A stretch of 38,081 nt of DNA from an uncultured Caryophanales bacterium (GCA_946405105.1 CAMJFY010000012.1:1-38081); one strand, 5' to 3'. Shown: positions 6,261 through 15,711, numbered from the stretch's first letter. A program made the numbers and translations. Notes: generated by a model from the letters alone, not told the origin.

Positions 6261-7889
6261 ATGAGTGTTAGTAGTATTGATGTTGCACTTTTTAGAAGAA
6301 TGGTAATAAACGGAGCTGTTAACTTAAAGAATAATCACGAAGAAGTTGACAGACTAAATGTATTCCCAGTACCTGATGGAGATACTGGAACAAACATGAG
6401 CATGACTGTTACATCTGGTATCAGAGAATTAGAAGCATGTGAGTCAAGCTCAATTATAGATAATGCTAAAGTATTATCTCGTGGTGCCCTAATGGGAGCT
6501 AGAGGTAACTCAGGCGTTATCCTTTCACAATTCTTTAGAGGTCTATATGTTGGATTAAAAGAAATCCCACATAATTATTTAACAATAGAAGATTTTACAA
6601 ATTGTTTACAATCAGGACGCGAAATTGCTTATAAGGCAGTTATGGAGCCTGTTGAAGGAACTATTCTTACAGTTATCAGAGAAGCAATCGCTGCTGTTAA
6701 GGAACAATCATTTGAAACAATTGATGATTTATTAGCTTGCTATTTAGCAGCTGCTAAGAAATCATTAGAAAATACACCTAACCTATTACCAGTTTTAAAG
6801 GAAGCTGGAGTAGTAGATTCTGGTGGAGCTGGTTTTGTAAAGATTATTGAAGGTATGGATTTAGCTTTAAAGGGCGAAATTCTTACTGCAGCAGATGCTC
6901 AACCACAGGTTGCAGAAGCTAAGAAGGAAGAAATTGATATCAAGTTCTTATATTCAATTGATTTCGTTTTAGAATTAAAGAAGCCAGATCAATTTGTTGA
7001 AAAAGAATTAAAAGCTGCATTATCATTATTAGGTGATTCATTATCTGTAACAAGAGAAGAAAACCAAGTTAAGGCTCATATCAACACAAACAGACCTGGT
7101 AGAGCAATTGAAATATCTCAAAAGCAAGGTGAATTCTTATCATTAACAATTGATAATAGAAAGGTTCAAATTGCCAATAATGCTGCAAACCAACAAGTGG
7201 CAACTGCTACACCTATAGCACCTAAAAAGGAATTTGCTTTAGTTGCAGTATGTTTTGGTGATGGTATCGTTAATACATTCAAGGAATTAGGTGTTGACTA
7301 CGTAATTGAGGGTGGTCAAACAATGAACCCATCTACTGAATCATTCGTAGAAGCAATTAAGCAAGTTAACGCAAAGAATGTAATTATCATTCCAAATAAT
7401 TCAAATGTTATCATGGCTGCAAAACAAGCTGCAGGTATGGTTGATGGTGTTAATGTTGCAGTATTAAGAGCTAAAACAATCGCTCAAGGATATGCTTCAT
7501 TAGTTAACTACAACCCAGATGCATCTTTAGATGAGAATGTAGAAGCTATGACTGAACAAATTAACAATGTTACCTCAGGTGAATTAACATATTCTATTAG
7601 AGATACTGAAATCAAGGGTGTAAAGATTACATCTGGTGATTATATGGGTATTTCAAATGGTGAAATTGTTGTTTCTACAGCTAAGAAAGAGGATGCATTA
7701 AGAGATTTATTATCAAAGATTATTGATGATGAATCTGCAGTTGTAACTTTATTCTGTGGAAAAGATGTCACAAAAGAGGAAATGAAATTTGCTGAGAAAA
7801 CATGTTTAGATATTAATCCTGACATTGATGTTGAATTAATTGAAGGTAACCAAGATATCTATTCATATATCATCGCAGTAGAAAAATAA
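6261..7889 (+). CDS. fakA: Fatty acid kinase subunit FakA (DhaL/DAK2 family)
   Basis: ATP-binding kinase subunit that phosphorylates fatty acids held by a FakB protein, giving acyl-phosphate for PlsX/PlsY-dependent phospholipid synthesis. The N-terminal DhaL domain (about 1-200) has the nucleotide- and Mg-binding signature FPVPDGDTGTNM at residues 35-46, GARGNSGVILSQ at 79-90, and later PVEGTI and DSGGAGF. A middle domain and a C-terminal domain of about 220 residues complete the usual length (542 residues). No fakB gene is in the window. In Bacilli this gene usually follows asp23; here a structured leader takes that place. AGGAGGT lies about eight bases upstream of the ATG. Confidence 0.92.
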   Translation: MSVSSIDVALFRRMVINGAVNLKNNHEEVDRLNVFPVPDGDTGTNMSMTVTSGIRELEACESSSIIDNAKVLSRGALMGARGNSGVILSQFFRGLYVGLKEIPHNYLTIEDFTNCLQSGREIAYKAVMEPVEGTILTVIREAIAAVKEQSFETIDDLLACYLAAAKKSLENTPNLLPVLKEAGVVDSGGAGFVKIIEGMDLALKGEILTAADAQPQVAEAKKEEIDIKFLYSIDFVLELKKPDQFVEKELKAALSLLGDSLSVTREENQVKAHINTNRPGRAIEISQKQGEFLSLTIDNRKVQIANNAANQQVATATPIAPKKEFALVAVCFGDGIVNTFKELGVDYVIEGGQTMNPSTESFVEAIKQVNAKNVIIIPNNSNVIMAAKQAAGMVDGVNVAVLRAKTIAQGYASLVNYNPDASLDENVEAMTEQINNVTSGELTYSIRDTEIKGVKITSGDYMGISNGEIVVSTAKKEDALRDLLSKIIDDESAVVTLFCGKDVTKEEMKFAEKTCLDINPDIDVELIEGNQDIYSYIIAVEK

Positions 7890-7901
7890 TTTAATATAAA
7901 T

Positions 7902-7925
7902 AGGCTGGTCAACCAGCCTTTTTTT
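7902..7925 (+). terminator. Intrinsic terminator after fakA
   Basis: AGGCTGG and CCAGCCT form a perfect 7-pair stem with a TCAA loop and seven Ts. recG starts only 25 bases later and I see no good promoter between, so read-through may supply recG. Confidence 0.85.
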
Positions 7926-7949
7926 ATCAAAACAGGAAGGAGGTATCAT

Positions 7950-9947
7950 ATGCAATTTGATTATGATGTGTCTATTATCAAAGGTATTGGTAAAAAGACA
8001 AAAGAAGAATTAAATGAAAATAATATTTATACAGTTAAAGATTTATTATATTTCTTCCCTAAGACATATGATATCTTCGAAGAAAATCCTAAGCTACTTA
8101 GATCAGAGGAGTTAACTCTAATTAAAGGAACATTAGATACTAATCCAGTATTTATTAAAAAGAGAAGAAATTCTAATTCAATAATTTTTTATTTGAATTG
8201 TTATGATAATAGAATTAAATGTATTTTCTTTGGAGCTGATTATTTAAGATTTAAGCTCTATAAGGGAACTACATGCTTAATCTATGGTAAATATAATTCT
8301 CAATTTAAAGAATTTGTTGTTAAAAAGATTTTTTTTAATGATTTTGAATCAAAAATAGAATGTAATTATAGATTAAAAAATACAAATAATTCTACAATTA
8401 AAAAAGCAATATTAGATATATATTCTAATAATATTTCTATTAAAGAAACATTACCAGAAGAATTGATTTCTAAATATAAGCTATATGATATAAATACATA
8501 TGTATATAAATCTCATATACCAGAATCTAGAGATGATGTTAAACAAATATTAAGAAGAAGAAAATATGAAGAATTCTTTTGGTATTCAATTAGATTAGAA
8601 TATTTAAAAACTTTAAGAGAAGATATTTTAAAGCCCAAAAGATTTTATAACGAAAATGTAAAAGATTTTTTAGATAATATTCCTTTTGAGCTAACACTAG
8701 ATCAAAAAACAGTATTATCTGAAATTGATAAGGATATATTTTCTGGTAAGCCAATGAATAGATTAGTTCAGGGTGATGTAGGCTGTGGTAAGAGTATTGT
8801 TGCCCTATATTCGGCTTATGTAGAAATACTTGCGGGATATCAGGTTGCCATAATGGTTCCAACAGAAATTCTAGCTAGACAGCAATTTGAAGGTGCTGTA
8901 AATGAGCTTTCAAAATACGGAATTATTGTTGAGTTATTAACATCATCTACTAAAAATAAAACAGATGTTATTGAAAGACTTTCTAGTGGAAGAATTGATT
9001 TAATTGTTGGTACTCATTCATTAATTGAAGATAAAATTAAATTTAGTAAGCTAGGCTTAGTAATAATTGATGAGCAACATAAATTTGGTGTAAGACAAAG
9101 ACAAAGATTAATAGATAAATATAAATATTGTGATTGCCTATATTTAAGTGCAACACCTATTCCTAGATCACTTGGATTAACTATATTTGGTGATTTAGAT
9201 ATTTCATCTATTCATACAATGCCTGAAGGAAGATTACAAACTATAACTAAGATAGTTAATTATGATCATATTAAAGGATTGATGAAATCAATCACTAAAG
9301 AATTAGATAAAGGAAATCAGGTTTATGTTGTAGTTCCATATGTTACTGATAATTCAGAAGAAGACATTATGGATATAGACAAGGCTTGTAGCCTTTTTAA
9401 GGAATATTTCCCTGATAAAAATATCACATATGTTCATGGACAAATGAAGGCCATTGATAAAGAAAATGCAATGAATGATTTTGTCTCAAGACGAGCAGAT
9501 ATCTTAATTAGCACAACAGTAATTGAGGTTGGAGTTAATGTTAAAAAGGCAACAGTAATGGTTATTTGTGATGCTGATAGATTTGGATTGGCAACAATTC
9601 ACCAGCTTCGTGGTAGAGTTGGTAGATCTAGTTTCCAATCATATTGCATATTATTAACTGATGATGTTGAGAATGAAAGACTTAAAATTATTGAAAATAA
9701 TTTAGATGGATTTAAAATTGCTGAGGCTGATCTTAAGCAAAGAGGACCTGGTGATTATTTAGGTGATACTCAAAGCGGATATTTCCAGCTTGATTATGCT
9801 GATTTTTATGAGGATATAAAAATCTATGAATGTGCTAAAAAGGATGCAGAGGAATTCATCCTTAAATTTAAGAAAAAAGAATTAGAAAGTAATATATTTA
9901 ATGATATAATTAAAAATGAAACAAATAATCGAAATATAAATAATTAA
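7950..9947 (+). CDS. recG: ATP-dependent DNA helicase RecG
   Basis: Superfamily 2 double-strand DNA translocase that regresses stalled replication forks and processes branched recombination intermediates. The 665 residues fit the family. An N-terminal wedge domain with an OB fold is followed by the helicase core: Walker A GDVGCGKS at 275-282, DEQH at 374-377, SATPIPRSL, then TTVIEVGVNV and QLRGRVGR in the second RecA-like domain. Ribosome site GGAAGGAGG lies shortly before the ATG. It opens the recG-plsX-rnc-dnaD-like-nth block, in which gaps are 16 bases or less and several genes overlap. Confidence 0.96.
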   Translation: MQFDYDVSIIKGIGKKTKEELNENNIYTVKDLLYFFPKTYDIFEENPKLLRSEELTLIKGTLDTNPVFIKKRRNSNSIIFYLNCYDNRIKCIFFGADYLRFKLYKGTTCLIYGKYNSQFKEFVVKKIFFNDFESKIECNYRLKNTNNSTIKKAILDIYSNNISIKETLPEELISKYKLYDINTYVYKSHIPESRDDVKQILRRRKYEEFFWYSIRLEYLKTLREDILKPKRFYNENVKDFLDNIPFELTLDQKTVLSEIDKDIFSGKPMNRLVQGDVGCGKSIVALYSAYVEILAGYQVAIMVPTEILARQQFEGAVNELSKYGIIVELLTSSTKNKTDVIERLSSGRIDLIVGTHSLIEDKIKFSKLGLVIIDEQHKFGVRQRQRLIDKYKYCDCLYLSATPIPRSLGLTIFGDLDISSIHTMPEGRLQTITKIVNYDHIKGLMKSITKELDKGNQVYVVVPYVTDNSEEDIMDIDKACSLFKEYFPDKNITYVHGQMKAIDKENAMNDFVSRRADILISTTVIEVGVNVKKATVMVICDADRFGLATIHQLRGRVGRSSFQSYCILLTDDVENERLKIIENNLDGFKIAEADLKQRGPGDYLGDTQSGYFQLDYADFYEDIKIYECAKKDAEEFILKFKKKELESNIFNDIIKNETNNRNINN

Positions 9948-9963
9948 ATGGAGTGATTAAATT

Positions 9964-10977
9964 ATGATAAGAATTGGTGTAGATGCAAACGGTGGAGACT
10001 TAGGAGTAGAGACTACAGTTCCAGCAGCAATGAATGCCGTAAAGATGTTTGATGATATTGAAATAACATTATATGGTGATGAAAATAAAATTAAACCTTT
10101 ATTAACTAATTCTGAAAGAATTAAAATAGTTCATACAGATAAAACATTAAGTATGGGTGAAAAGGATCCTGTTAGAGCTGTAAGAAAAGAAAAGGATTCA
10201 TCACTTTGTATGGCTATGTATGCAGCTAAAAATGATGAGGTTGATGGTGTAGTTACATCAGGACCTACTCAATGTGTTGTTTTAGCATCACATGTAATAA
10301 TTAGAAGATTACCTCAAATGGAAAGAGTTGCATTATGTCCAATCATTCCAAATTTTGATGGAAAGCATAGATTAATGCTAGATGTTGGAGCTAATGTTGA
10401 ATTAAAACCAGAACATTTAGGTCAATTCGCAATTTTTGCTACAATCGCAGACAAGGAAATCTTCGGTGTAGAAAATCCATCTGTTGGTTATTTAAATATC
10501 GGTTCTGAGCCTGGTAAGGGAAGAGAAATCGATAAGGATGTATATTATTATTTAAAGGATTTAAAGGGAATTAATTTCTATGGAAATATTGAACCAGATC
10601 AAGCAATTAATTGTCCTACAGATATTATTTTAACTGATGGTTATAGTGGAAACATTTGCCTAAAGGCAGTAGAAGGTACTGCAAAAACAATGGGTAAAAT
10701 GCTAAAGCAAGAGGTATATTCATCACTTAAAAATAAGATTGGTGGATTATTCCTAAAGAAGGGTCTTCGCCGTTTCGCAAAGAGAATGGACTCTAAAGAG
10801 GTTGGTGGAGCAATGATTTTTGGTATTAATAAGCCAGTTGTTAAAGCACATGGTAATTCAGATGCTTATGCATTTACATCTGCAATTAGACAATTAAGAC
10901 AAATGATTGTATCTAATATTATTGAGAAGGTTGTTCCATATCTTCCTGAAATCGAAAGGAAGGAAGAAAATGCTTAA
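9964..10977 (+). CDS. plsX: Phosphate acyltransferase PlsX
   Basis: Converts acyl-ACP and phosphate to acyl-phosphate, the donor for the first acylation of glycerol-3-phosphate. The N-terminus has DANGGD at residues 6-11 (DAMGGD in most homologues), followed by the GE-KDPVRAVR and SGPTQ segments of the family. The length of 337 residues is normal. In many Firmicutes plsX sits with fabD-fabG-acpP; those genes are absent here, and rnc follows directly with an 8-base overlap. With fakA close by, both routes to acyl-phosphate (from FakA and from acyl-ACP) are encoded in the same region. Confidence 0.95.
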   Translation: MIRIGVDANGGDLGVETTVPAAMNAVKMFDDIEITLYGDENKIKPLLTNSERIKIVHTDKTLSMGEKDPVRAVRKEKDSSLCMAMYAAKNDEVDGVVTSGPTQCVVLASHVIIRRLPQMERVALCPIIPNFDGKHRLMLDVGANVELKPEHLGQFAIFATIADKEIFGVENPSVGYLNIGSEPGKGREIDKDVYYYLKDLKGINFYGNIEPDQAINCPTDIILTDGYSGNICLKAVEGTAKTMGKMLKQEVYSSLKNKIGGLFLKKGLRRFAKRMDSKEVGGAMIFGINKPVVKAHGNSDAYAFTSAIRQLRQMIVSNIIEKVVPYLPEIERKEENA

Positions 10978-11641
10978 TTCTAATAAATTAGAGGAAGCCA
11001 TTGGCTACCAATTTAAAAACAAGGATTTATTAACAATCGCATTGACACATTCATCATATGCGAATGAGCATGATATTGAATGTAATGAGAGAATGGAATT
11101 TTTAGGCGATGCAGTGTTAGAGTTATCTATGTCTAAATATCTTTTCTCAAAAATTCATTTAGATGAAGGTGTATTAACTAAAACAAGAGCTAAGGCAGTA
11201 TGTGAGGGTGCATTAAATGTATATGCTGCAAAAATTAATTTAGGTCAATATTTATACCTTGGTAAGGGCGAAGAGGCTACTGGCGGTAGAAATAGACCTG
11301 CAATTATTGCCGATGCATTAGAAGCAGTTTTAGGGGCAATCTTTTTAGATTCTTCATTTGACAATGCATATGAAATTGTAAATAGAATCATTATACCTTA
11401 TATGGATGAGGTATTACAAAATAAAGATTATAAATCACAATTACAAGAAAAGCTTCAAAGTGAAAAGAGAACTATTCATTATGAAATCACAAAGGATGAA
11501 GGACCTGCAAATAATAAAACATTTGAGGCAGTAGTTTATATGGATGATATTCTAATGGGTAGAGGAACTGGAAAAACAAAAAAGGAAGCTCAGCAAAATG
11601 CTGCAAAGAACGCATTAGAAAAGGAAGCGCAAATTGGATAA
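10970..11641 (+). CDS. rnc: Ribonuclease III
   Basis: Cuts double-stranded RNA in rRNA precursors and structured mRNAs. The catalytic domain shows NERMEFLGDAVL with E40, E43 and D47, and ADALEA with D115 and E118, so the full metal-binding set is intact. A dsRNA-binding domain (about 155-222) ends in the KKEAQQNAAKNALE helix. I took the ATG at 10970, giving 223 residues, because GGAAGG lies just upstream and the family begins here; it overlaps the plsX stop by eight bases. A catalytically dead relative is encoded at 36088. Confidence 0.95.
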   Translation: MLNSNKLEEAIGYQFKNKDLLTIALTHSSYANEHDIECNERMEFLGDAVLELSMSKYLFSKIHLDEGVLTKTRAKAVCEGALNVYAAKINLGQYLYLGKGEEATGGRNRPAIIADALEAVLGAIFLDSSFDNAYEIVNRIIIPYMDEVLQNKDYKSQLQEKLQSEKRTIHYEITKDEGPANNKTFEAVVYMDDILMGRGTGKTKKEAQQNAAKNALEKEAQIG

Positions 11642-11642
11642 T

Positions 11643-12245
11643 ATGTTAAAGAAAATATTTGAATCTGGTTATTTTAATTATCAGGATTTCATATTAGACA
11701 ACATAAAGAAATTATCTATAACACCAATCGAAGCATTTATCCTAATTAAGATGCTTGATCAATTTAAAAATGATAAAAGAATCTTAATAGATGATATCGC
11801 AAAAGAATTCGTAGAAAAAAGAAAAAACATTGAAGATTCAATGTCTAATTTAATGGAAAAAGGATATTGCTCTATCTATGTTTCATACGAAAATGGTTTA
11901 GGTGAAGAATCAATTTCTTTAGATGGCTTCTTTGAAATTGCTGAAAGAATTATAAATAACGTTAATGTTGTAAACAAAAATGATGAATTACAATCAGTAA
12001 TTGAATATCTAAAGAATGAACTAAATAGAGTTTTATCTTCTCAAGAAATAGAAATAGTAACAAGCCTTGTAAAGGATGATTTCTATACTCTAGATGATTT
12101 CAAGAACGCAATTGAGGTTAAATTAAAGGGTAAGAGTGTCATTACTATTAAAACAATTGCCAAGGCACTTGCTGCTAAGGAGAAGAAAACTAAGGTTCAA
12201 TCAAATAATGAACTGATGAAGGATTTTATTAAAAGCGTAAAATAA
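11643..12245 (+). CDS. DnaD-like replication initiation protein
   Basis: A 200-residue protein with the two-part DnaD layout: an N-terminal winged-helix-like part (KLSITPIEAFILIKMLDQF, residues about 20-95) and a C-terminal DnaB_2-type helical segment (LQSVIEYLKNELNRVLSSQE through the lysine-rich end). In Firmicutes DnaD helps load the replicative helicase. The ATG at 11643 lies two bases past the rnc stop. A TTG at 11634 has a better-spaced GGAAG site and would add three residues, so the exact start is open. Its stop overlaps the nth start by one base. DnaD next to nth is a familiar Firmicute pairing. Confidence 0.8.
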   Translation: MLKKIFESGYFNYQDFILDNIKKLSITPIEAFILIKMLDQFKNDKRILIDDIAKEFVEKRKNIEDSMSNLMEKGYCSIYVSYENGLGEESISLDGFFEIAERIINNVNVVNKNDELQSVIEYLKNELNRVLSSQEIEIVTSLVKDDFYTLDDFKNAIEVKLKGKSVITIKTIAKALAAKEKKTKVQSNNELMKDFIKSVK

Positions 12246-12871
12246 TGAATAAGATAACGGCAGAAAACATATTAAATGATATCAAAACTGAATATGTACC
12301 AACTCCAAAGCCAGAATTAGTATATAACAATAATTTTGAATTATTATGTGCTGTTATGCTATCTGCACAAACAACTGATAAAAGAGTTAATATAGTAACT
12401 AAGGATTTATTTAATAAATATCCTACACCAGAAGCCTTAGCTAAGGCTGATGTTAATGATGTTATAACAATTATTAAAAGCTTAGGTCTTTCTAATAATA
12501 AAGCTAATAACATTATTAATTTATCTAAAAAGCTAGTAGAAAATTTTAATTCTATAGTCCCAAATAATTTAGATGATTTAACTACCCTACCAGGAGTAGG
12601 AAGAAAGACTGCTAATGTTGTTTTAGGATTAGGATTTAATATTCCATCAATGCCAGTAGATACACATATTCATAGAATGAGCATTAGATTTAAGTTCATT
12701 AAAGAAGGCGAAAGTGTATTAGTGGCAGAAGAAAAGCTTAAAAAATATATCCCTAAAGAGCGTTGGATAGAAGCTCATCATTTATTGCTAATATTTGGTA
12801 GATATTATTGTAAAAGTCAAAATCCTTTATGTAAGGAATGTAAATTAAAAAAATATTGCAATAAAAAATAA
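12245..12871 (+). CDS. nth: Endonuclease III (DNA glycosylase/AP lyase)
   Basis: Removes oxidised pyrimidines and nicks the abasic site in base excision repair. All key residues are visible in the 208-residue protein: the helix-hairpin-helix LPGVGRKTA with catalytic K121, VDTH with D139, and a complete 4Fe-4S motif C-X6-C-X2-C-X5-C at C189, C196, C199 and C205. It begins on the last base of the DnaD-like gene, so translation is coupled, and it ends the recG block at a terminator. Confidence 0.96.
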   Translation: MNKITAENILNDIKTEYVPTPKPELVYNNNFELLCAVMLSAQTTDKRVNIVTKDLFNKYPTPEALAKADVNDVITIIKSLGLSNNKANNIINLSKKLVENFNSIVPNNLDDLTTLPGVGRKTANVVLGLGFNIPSMPVDTHIHRMSIRFKFIKEGESVLVAEEKLKKYIPKERWIEAHHLLLIFGRYYCKSQNPLCKECKLKKYCNKK

Positions 12872-12895
12872 AGTATTTCATAATAGAAATGTTTA

Positions 12896-12923
12896 AAAAG
12901 CGTAGTGTTTACTATGCTTTTTT
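12896..12923 (+). terminator. Intrinsic terminator of the recG-nth block
   Basis: AAAAGCGTAGT pairs with ACTATGCTTTT (one G-T pair) around a GTTT loop, with six Ts. Confidence 0.85.
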
Positions 12924-12933
12924 CTTTGTCCTT

Positions 12934-13021
12934 AATCCAAAAATGTGGATTATTCTTGAAAAAATGCATTTTTTGAGAAAATCATTTTTTTGATTAAAAA
13001 CAAGTGAAAAGTAAATATAAT
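12934..13021 (+). promoter_or_regulatory. Control region of the XRE-type regulator: inverted repeats and a -10 box
   Basis: AATCCA and TGGATT (12934-12951) form an inverted repeat. A perfect 16-base palindrome, six As, TGCA, six Ts, lies at 12959-12974. A perfect TATAAT is at 13016-13021, 30 bases before the regulator start, but a well-spaced -35 box is not clear. The palindromes are natural candidates for an operator of the downstream regulator (inference). Confidence 0.4.
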
Positions 13022-13051
13022 ATTTATGAAAAATTAGGAGGGAATAAAAAT

Positions 13052-14227
13052 ATGAAAAATATTATAATCGAAGAATTAAAAACTAGAATCACAGATCAGG
13101 AGACAGTCTCAGCAATAATAGGACCTGAAATAAGAATTAGGAGACTAGCACTTAGTAAGACATTAAAATTTATGGCATATCATGTATGTTCAGTTTCATA
13201 TGTATCTAAGATTGAAAGTAATTCAATAAAGCCTAACAGATATTTTTTAAATGAAATTGGTAAGAAGGTTCAAATGACTGAAGCACAAATTGATAAGCTA
13301 TTTGATTTAAGAGATTTATTGAACCAAGGTATTAAAGATTTTCTATTTGATACCAATATTAATATTAGAGAGGCAGTATCATCTAAAAAAGAATTTGTTA
13401 ATTATAGATTTAGAATATTAGTATTTCTAAATTCATTAATAACTAAAAATCTAAAACAATCATCAAAATCATATTTAGAGCTAGCAGATATTGTTAATAC
13501 AATGACTGATTATGATTTCAAAATTTATTCATTATTAGGATCTATATATTTATATAAGACTGGAAACGTTAGAGAAGCATATGAAAATTTAATACTTTTA
13601 TCTGAATTTGAATTAAATAATGATTTAAGGAATTTATTAGATGTATATATGTATTATTGCTTAAATGTATTAGGTAAGCCTGAGGTAGTTATATCTTATC
13701 TGAAGATAAGAGAAACACTAGCTTCTATTGGCGCTTTTGATTTATTAGATGAAGTTAATTATTTATATGCATATTATTACATTAAAAATGGATCATATGT
13801 TTATGCGTCTTCTTTAATAAAAACAATAAGAGATAAGAAAAGAAGAAACACAATAGAGGCAATTGTTCTACATCTTTTAAATAAGCCAATTAATACTTAT
13901 AAAAAGAAAGATTTATTAGCTCCTGCAAAATGCTTATATGATTATCTATATGATAAAGAATCATTAGTAAATGATATTGAAGCTCTAACTACAGAAGAAT
14001 TCCAAATCGATTTTAGTCCAATAATATTTAATTATTTATTATTAGAAAATTATACAGAAAAATATAGCTATATTATTTCTGATGCATCACATAAATTAAA
14101 AAGAAGTGATGATGCATTTATAAAAAAATTCTTTATTAAAGAAATATATACATTATGTGATCAAACAGCTAAATATAAAGCATTGTATGACATTTATAAG
14201 ATATATATGAAGGAGGAATTCATTTGA
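13052..14227 (+). CDS. XRE-type regulator with a helical-repeat C-terminal domain
   Basis: A 391-residue protein. Residues about 20-80 form a Cro/CI-type helix-turn-helix, recognisable by the IRIRRLALSKTLKFMA helix and the recognition part SVSYVSKIES. The remaining 300 residues are almost all predicted helices with regular tyrosine/leucine spacing (for example IYSLLGSIYLYKTGNVREAY and LLDEVNYLYAYYYIKNGSYV), like TPR repeats. HTH plus TPR-like repeats is the layout of the RRNPP regulators (PlcR, Rgg, NprR), which bind signalling peptides; no peptide gene is evident, so this is only a comparison. The ATG at 13052 follows TAGGAGGG; an in-frame ATG at 13004 would lie before the -10 box. The stop overlaps the next gene by four bases. 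Confidence 0.7.
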   Translation: MKNIIIEELKTRITDQETVSAIIGPEIRIRRLALSKTLKFMAYHVCSVSYVSKIESNSIKPNRYFLNEIGKKVQMTEAQIDKLFDLRDLLNQGIKDFLFDTNINIREAVSSKKEFVNYRFRILVFLNSLITKNLKQSSKSYLELADIVNTMTDYDFKIYSLLGSIYLYKTGNVREAYENLILLSEFELNNDLRNLLDVYMYYCLNVLGKPEVVISYLKIRETLASIGAFDLLDEVNYLYAYYYIKNGSYVYASSLIKTIRDKKRRNTIEAIVLHLLNKPINTYKKKDLLAPAKCLYDYLYDKESLVNDIEALTTEEFQIDFSPIIFNYLLLENYTEKYSYIISDASHKLKRSDDAFIKKFFIKEIYTLCDQTAKYKALYDIYKIYMKEEFI

Positions 14228-15687
14228 AAATAAAGCTTTTTATTATATCAATTTCTATTTTTATACTAACTATTTTATTTAATTTTAGCATCCATGCCGC
14301 AACATGGGAATTTAGATGGACCAACACAGTAGTGCACGTACCACTTGGTGGTAATCTATCTGAATATTCATTACAGCCTGAGGCAAGGCTATATAGAGAT
14401 GGTGCCTTACTTGCTGATGCTAATATATCATACCTAAGAGAAGGTGATTGGCTTTATTTTATGTCCAATGTAAACACAACAAGGGTTGGTACATATAAGG
14501 TATGGTATAAGGCATCTGAAAAAGATAAATATAGACCAGGAACATGTACGGGGTATAAAGCATTAATTAGCTTTGTTGTTGAAGATTTAGTAAAGCCTAA
14601 GGTAGATATAATAAGTGATAATGTATTTATTCAAAGAGAAAGTATAACTCCAACTACAACTAGATATGAGGAATTAACAAATCAAATAAAAGCGAATGTT
14701 AATGCCTCTGATAATTATTCAGAATGTGAAATAGTATTAAGCCATAATATTGATTTTACTAAAACAGGAACATATGATGTTACTGCAAGTGCAATCGATT
14801 CATCAGGTAATAGAGATTCAAAACCATTTAAGGTTTCTATTTATGATTCAAGCTATCCTGTAATAACCTTTAGTGGTACAGGAGATAATTTTTTAAAAAT
14901 ACCACTTGGTAGTAATGCCAATATAAGAGATTATTTTACAGCTACAGATGAAATTGATGGAGATATATCATCTTTAATAGAATATCCAATGGTTAAGGTA
15001 GATGAAATTTGTGAATATAATTATACAGTTAGTGTTAAAAACAAATCAGGTAATACTACAACAAAAACAATTAGAATTTATGTTGTTGATGATACACCAC
15101 CAACAATGAAGCTACAAACTCATAATTTATTATTAGACTATAAAACTAATTTTGATGAATATGATTTTGCATCAAAGGTATCATTAACAGATAATCTTCC
15201 AATTAATTATGATAATTTATCAATTACAACAGATGTAAAGAATGAGGTTGGATCATATACAGTTTGGTATAGCTATACAGATGGAGTATATGAGGTAGAA
15301 GATACAATTGATTTAAAATGTATATCTAAAGAAAAACCAAAGATTATGGCAGATGATATTGTAATAAAAGCTAAATCAAATGCTGATTTAAAGAACTATA
15401 TTACAGTTTATGATGATTCAGATAATAATATTTATGAGAGTTTAGAAATAGATGATAGTAAAGTAAATTATTTAAAGAAGGGCACATATTACGCAACTGT
15501 ATGTGCAACTAATTCATCAGGTCAAAGTGCTACTCAAAGAATAAAGGTAATAATATCTGGTTCTGTATTAGAAGAATCAAATATTGCTGTAATAATAATA
15601 TTAATAGTCTTTTTAATAATTACAATTGGTTATGGTGGTTTCTTTGTTTATTATTTCGTAATAAGAAAAAGAAAAAAGAGTAATTAA
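14224..15687 (+). CDS. Membrane-anchored surface protein with Ig-like repeats
   Basis: A 487-residue protein with a signal peptide (KIKLFIISISIFILTILF, probable cleavage after SIHA near residue 25). Several beta-rich repeats of about 80-90 residues follow, carrying recurring marks such as ASAIDSSGN, VSVKNKSGN and VVDDTPPTM, typical of bacterial Ig-like/DUF5011-type domains. A transmembrane segment at about 454-480 and a basic tail RKRKKSN fix it to the cell membrane with the repeats outside; there is no LPXTG sorting signal. The start is TTG 14224, with AAGGAGG seven bases upstream, overlapping the regulator stop as TTGA. The coupling suggests that the regulator and this protein act together. 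Ligand unknown. Confidence 0.75.
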   Translation: MKIKLFIISISIFILTILFNFSIHAATWEFRWTNTVVHVPLGGNLSEYSLQPEARLYRDGALLADANISYLREGDWLYFMSNVNTTRVGTYKVWYKASEKDKYRPGTCTGYKALISFVVEDLVKPKVDIISDNVFIQRESITPTTTRYEELTNQIKANVNASDNYSECEIVLSHNIDFTKTGTYDVTASAIDSSGNRDSKPFKVSIYDSSYPVITFSGTGDNFLKIPLGSNANIRDYFTATDEIDGDISSLIEYPMVKVDEICEYNYTVSVKNKSGNTTTKTIRIYVVDDTPPTMKLQTHNLLLDYKTNFDEYDFASKVSLTDNLPINYDNLSITTDVKNEVGSYTVWYSYTDGVYEVEDTIDLKCISKEKPKIMADDIVIKAKSNADLKNYITVYDDSDNNIYESLEIDDSKVNYLKKGTYYATVCATNSSGQSATQRIKVIISGSVLEESNIAVIIILIVFLIITIGYGGFFVYYFVIRKRKKSN

Positions 15688-15702
15688 ATGTCTGCATTAG
15701 TA

Positions 15703-15711
15703 TGATATAAT
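15703..15711 (+). promoter_or_regulatory. Extended -10 promoter of dnaE
   Basis: TGATATAAT is a TGn-extended, perfect -10 box. Transcription would begin about 20 bases before the ATG at 15738. This rules against the in-frame ATG at 15717, which would sit at the transcription start. Confidence 0.6.

Noticed and set aside
8590-8862. Open frame on the minus strand inside recG
   Set aside because: It overlaps the Walker A region of recG, has no ribosome site and gives a His/Gln/Leu-rich shadow product.
13004-13051. In-frame upstream ATG for the XRE-type regulator
   Set aside because: It lies before the TATAAT box at 13016 and has no ribosome site, whereas ATG 13052 follows TAGGAGGG.
14225-14227. 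TGA as a possible Trp codon (Mollicutes code)
   Set aside because: It ends the regulator gene at an overlap with a well-placed start, and conserved Trp residues elsewhere use TGG, so TGA is a stop.
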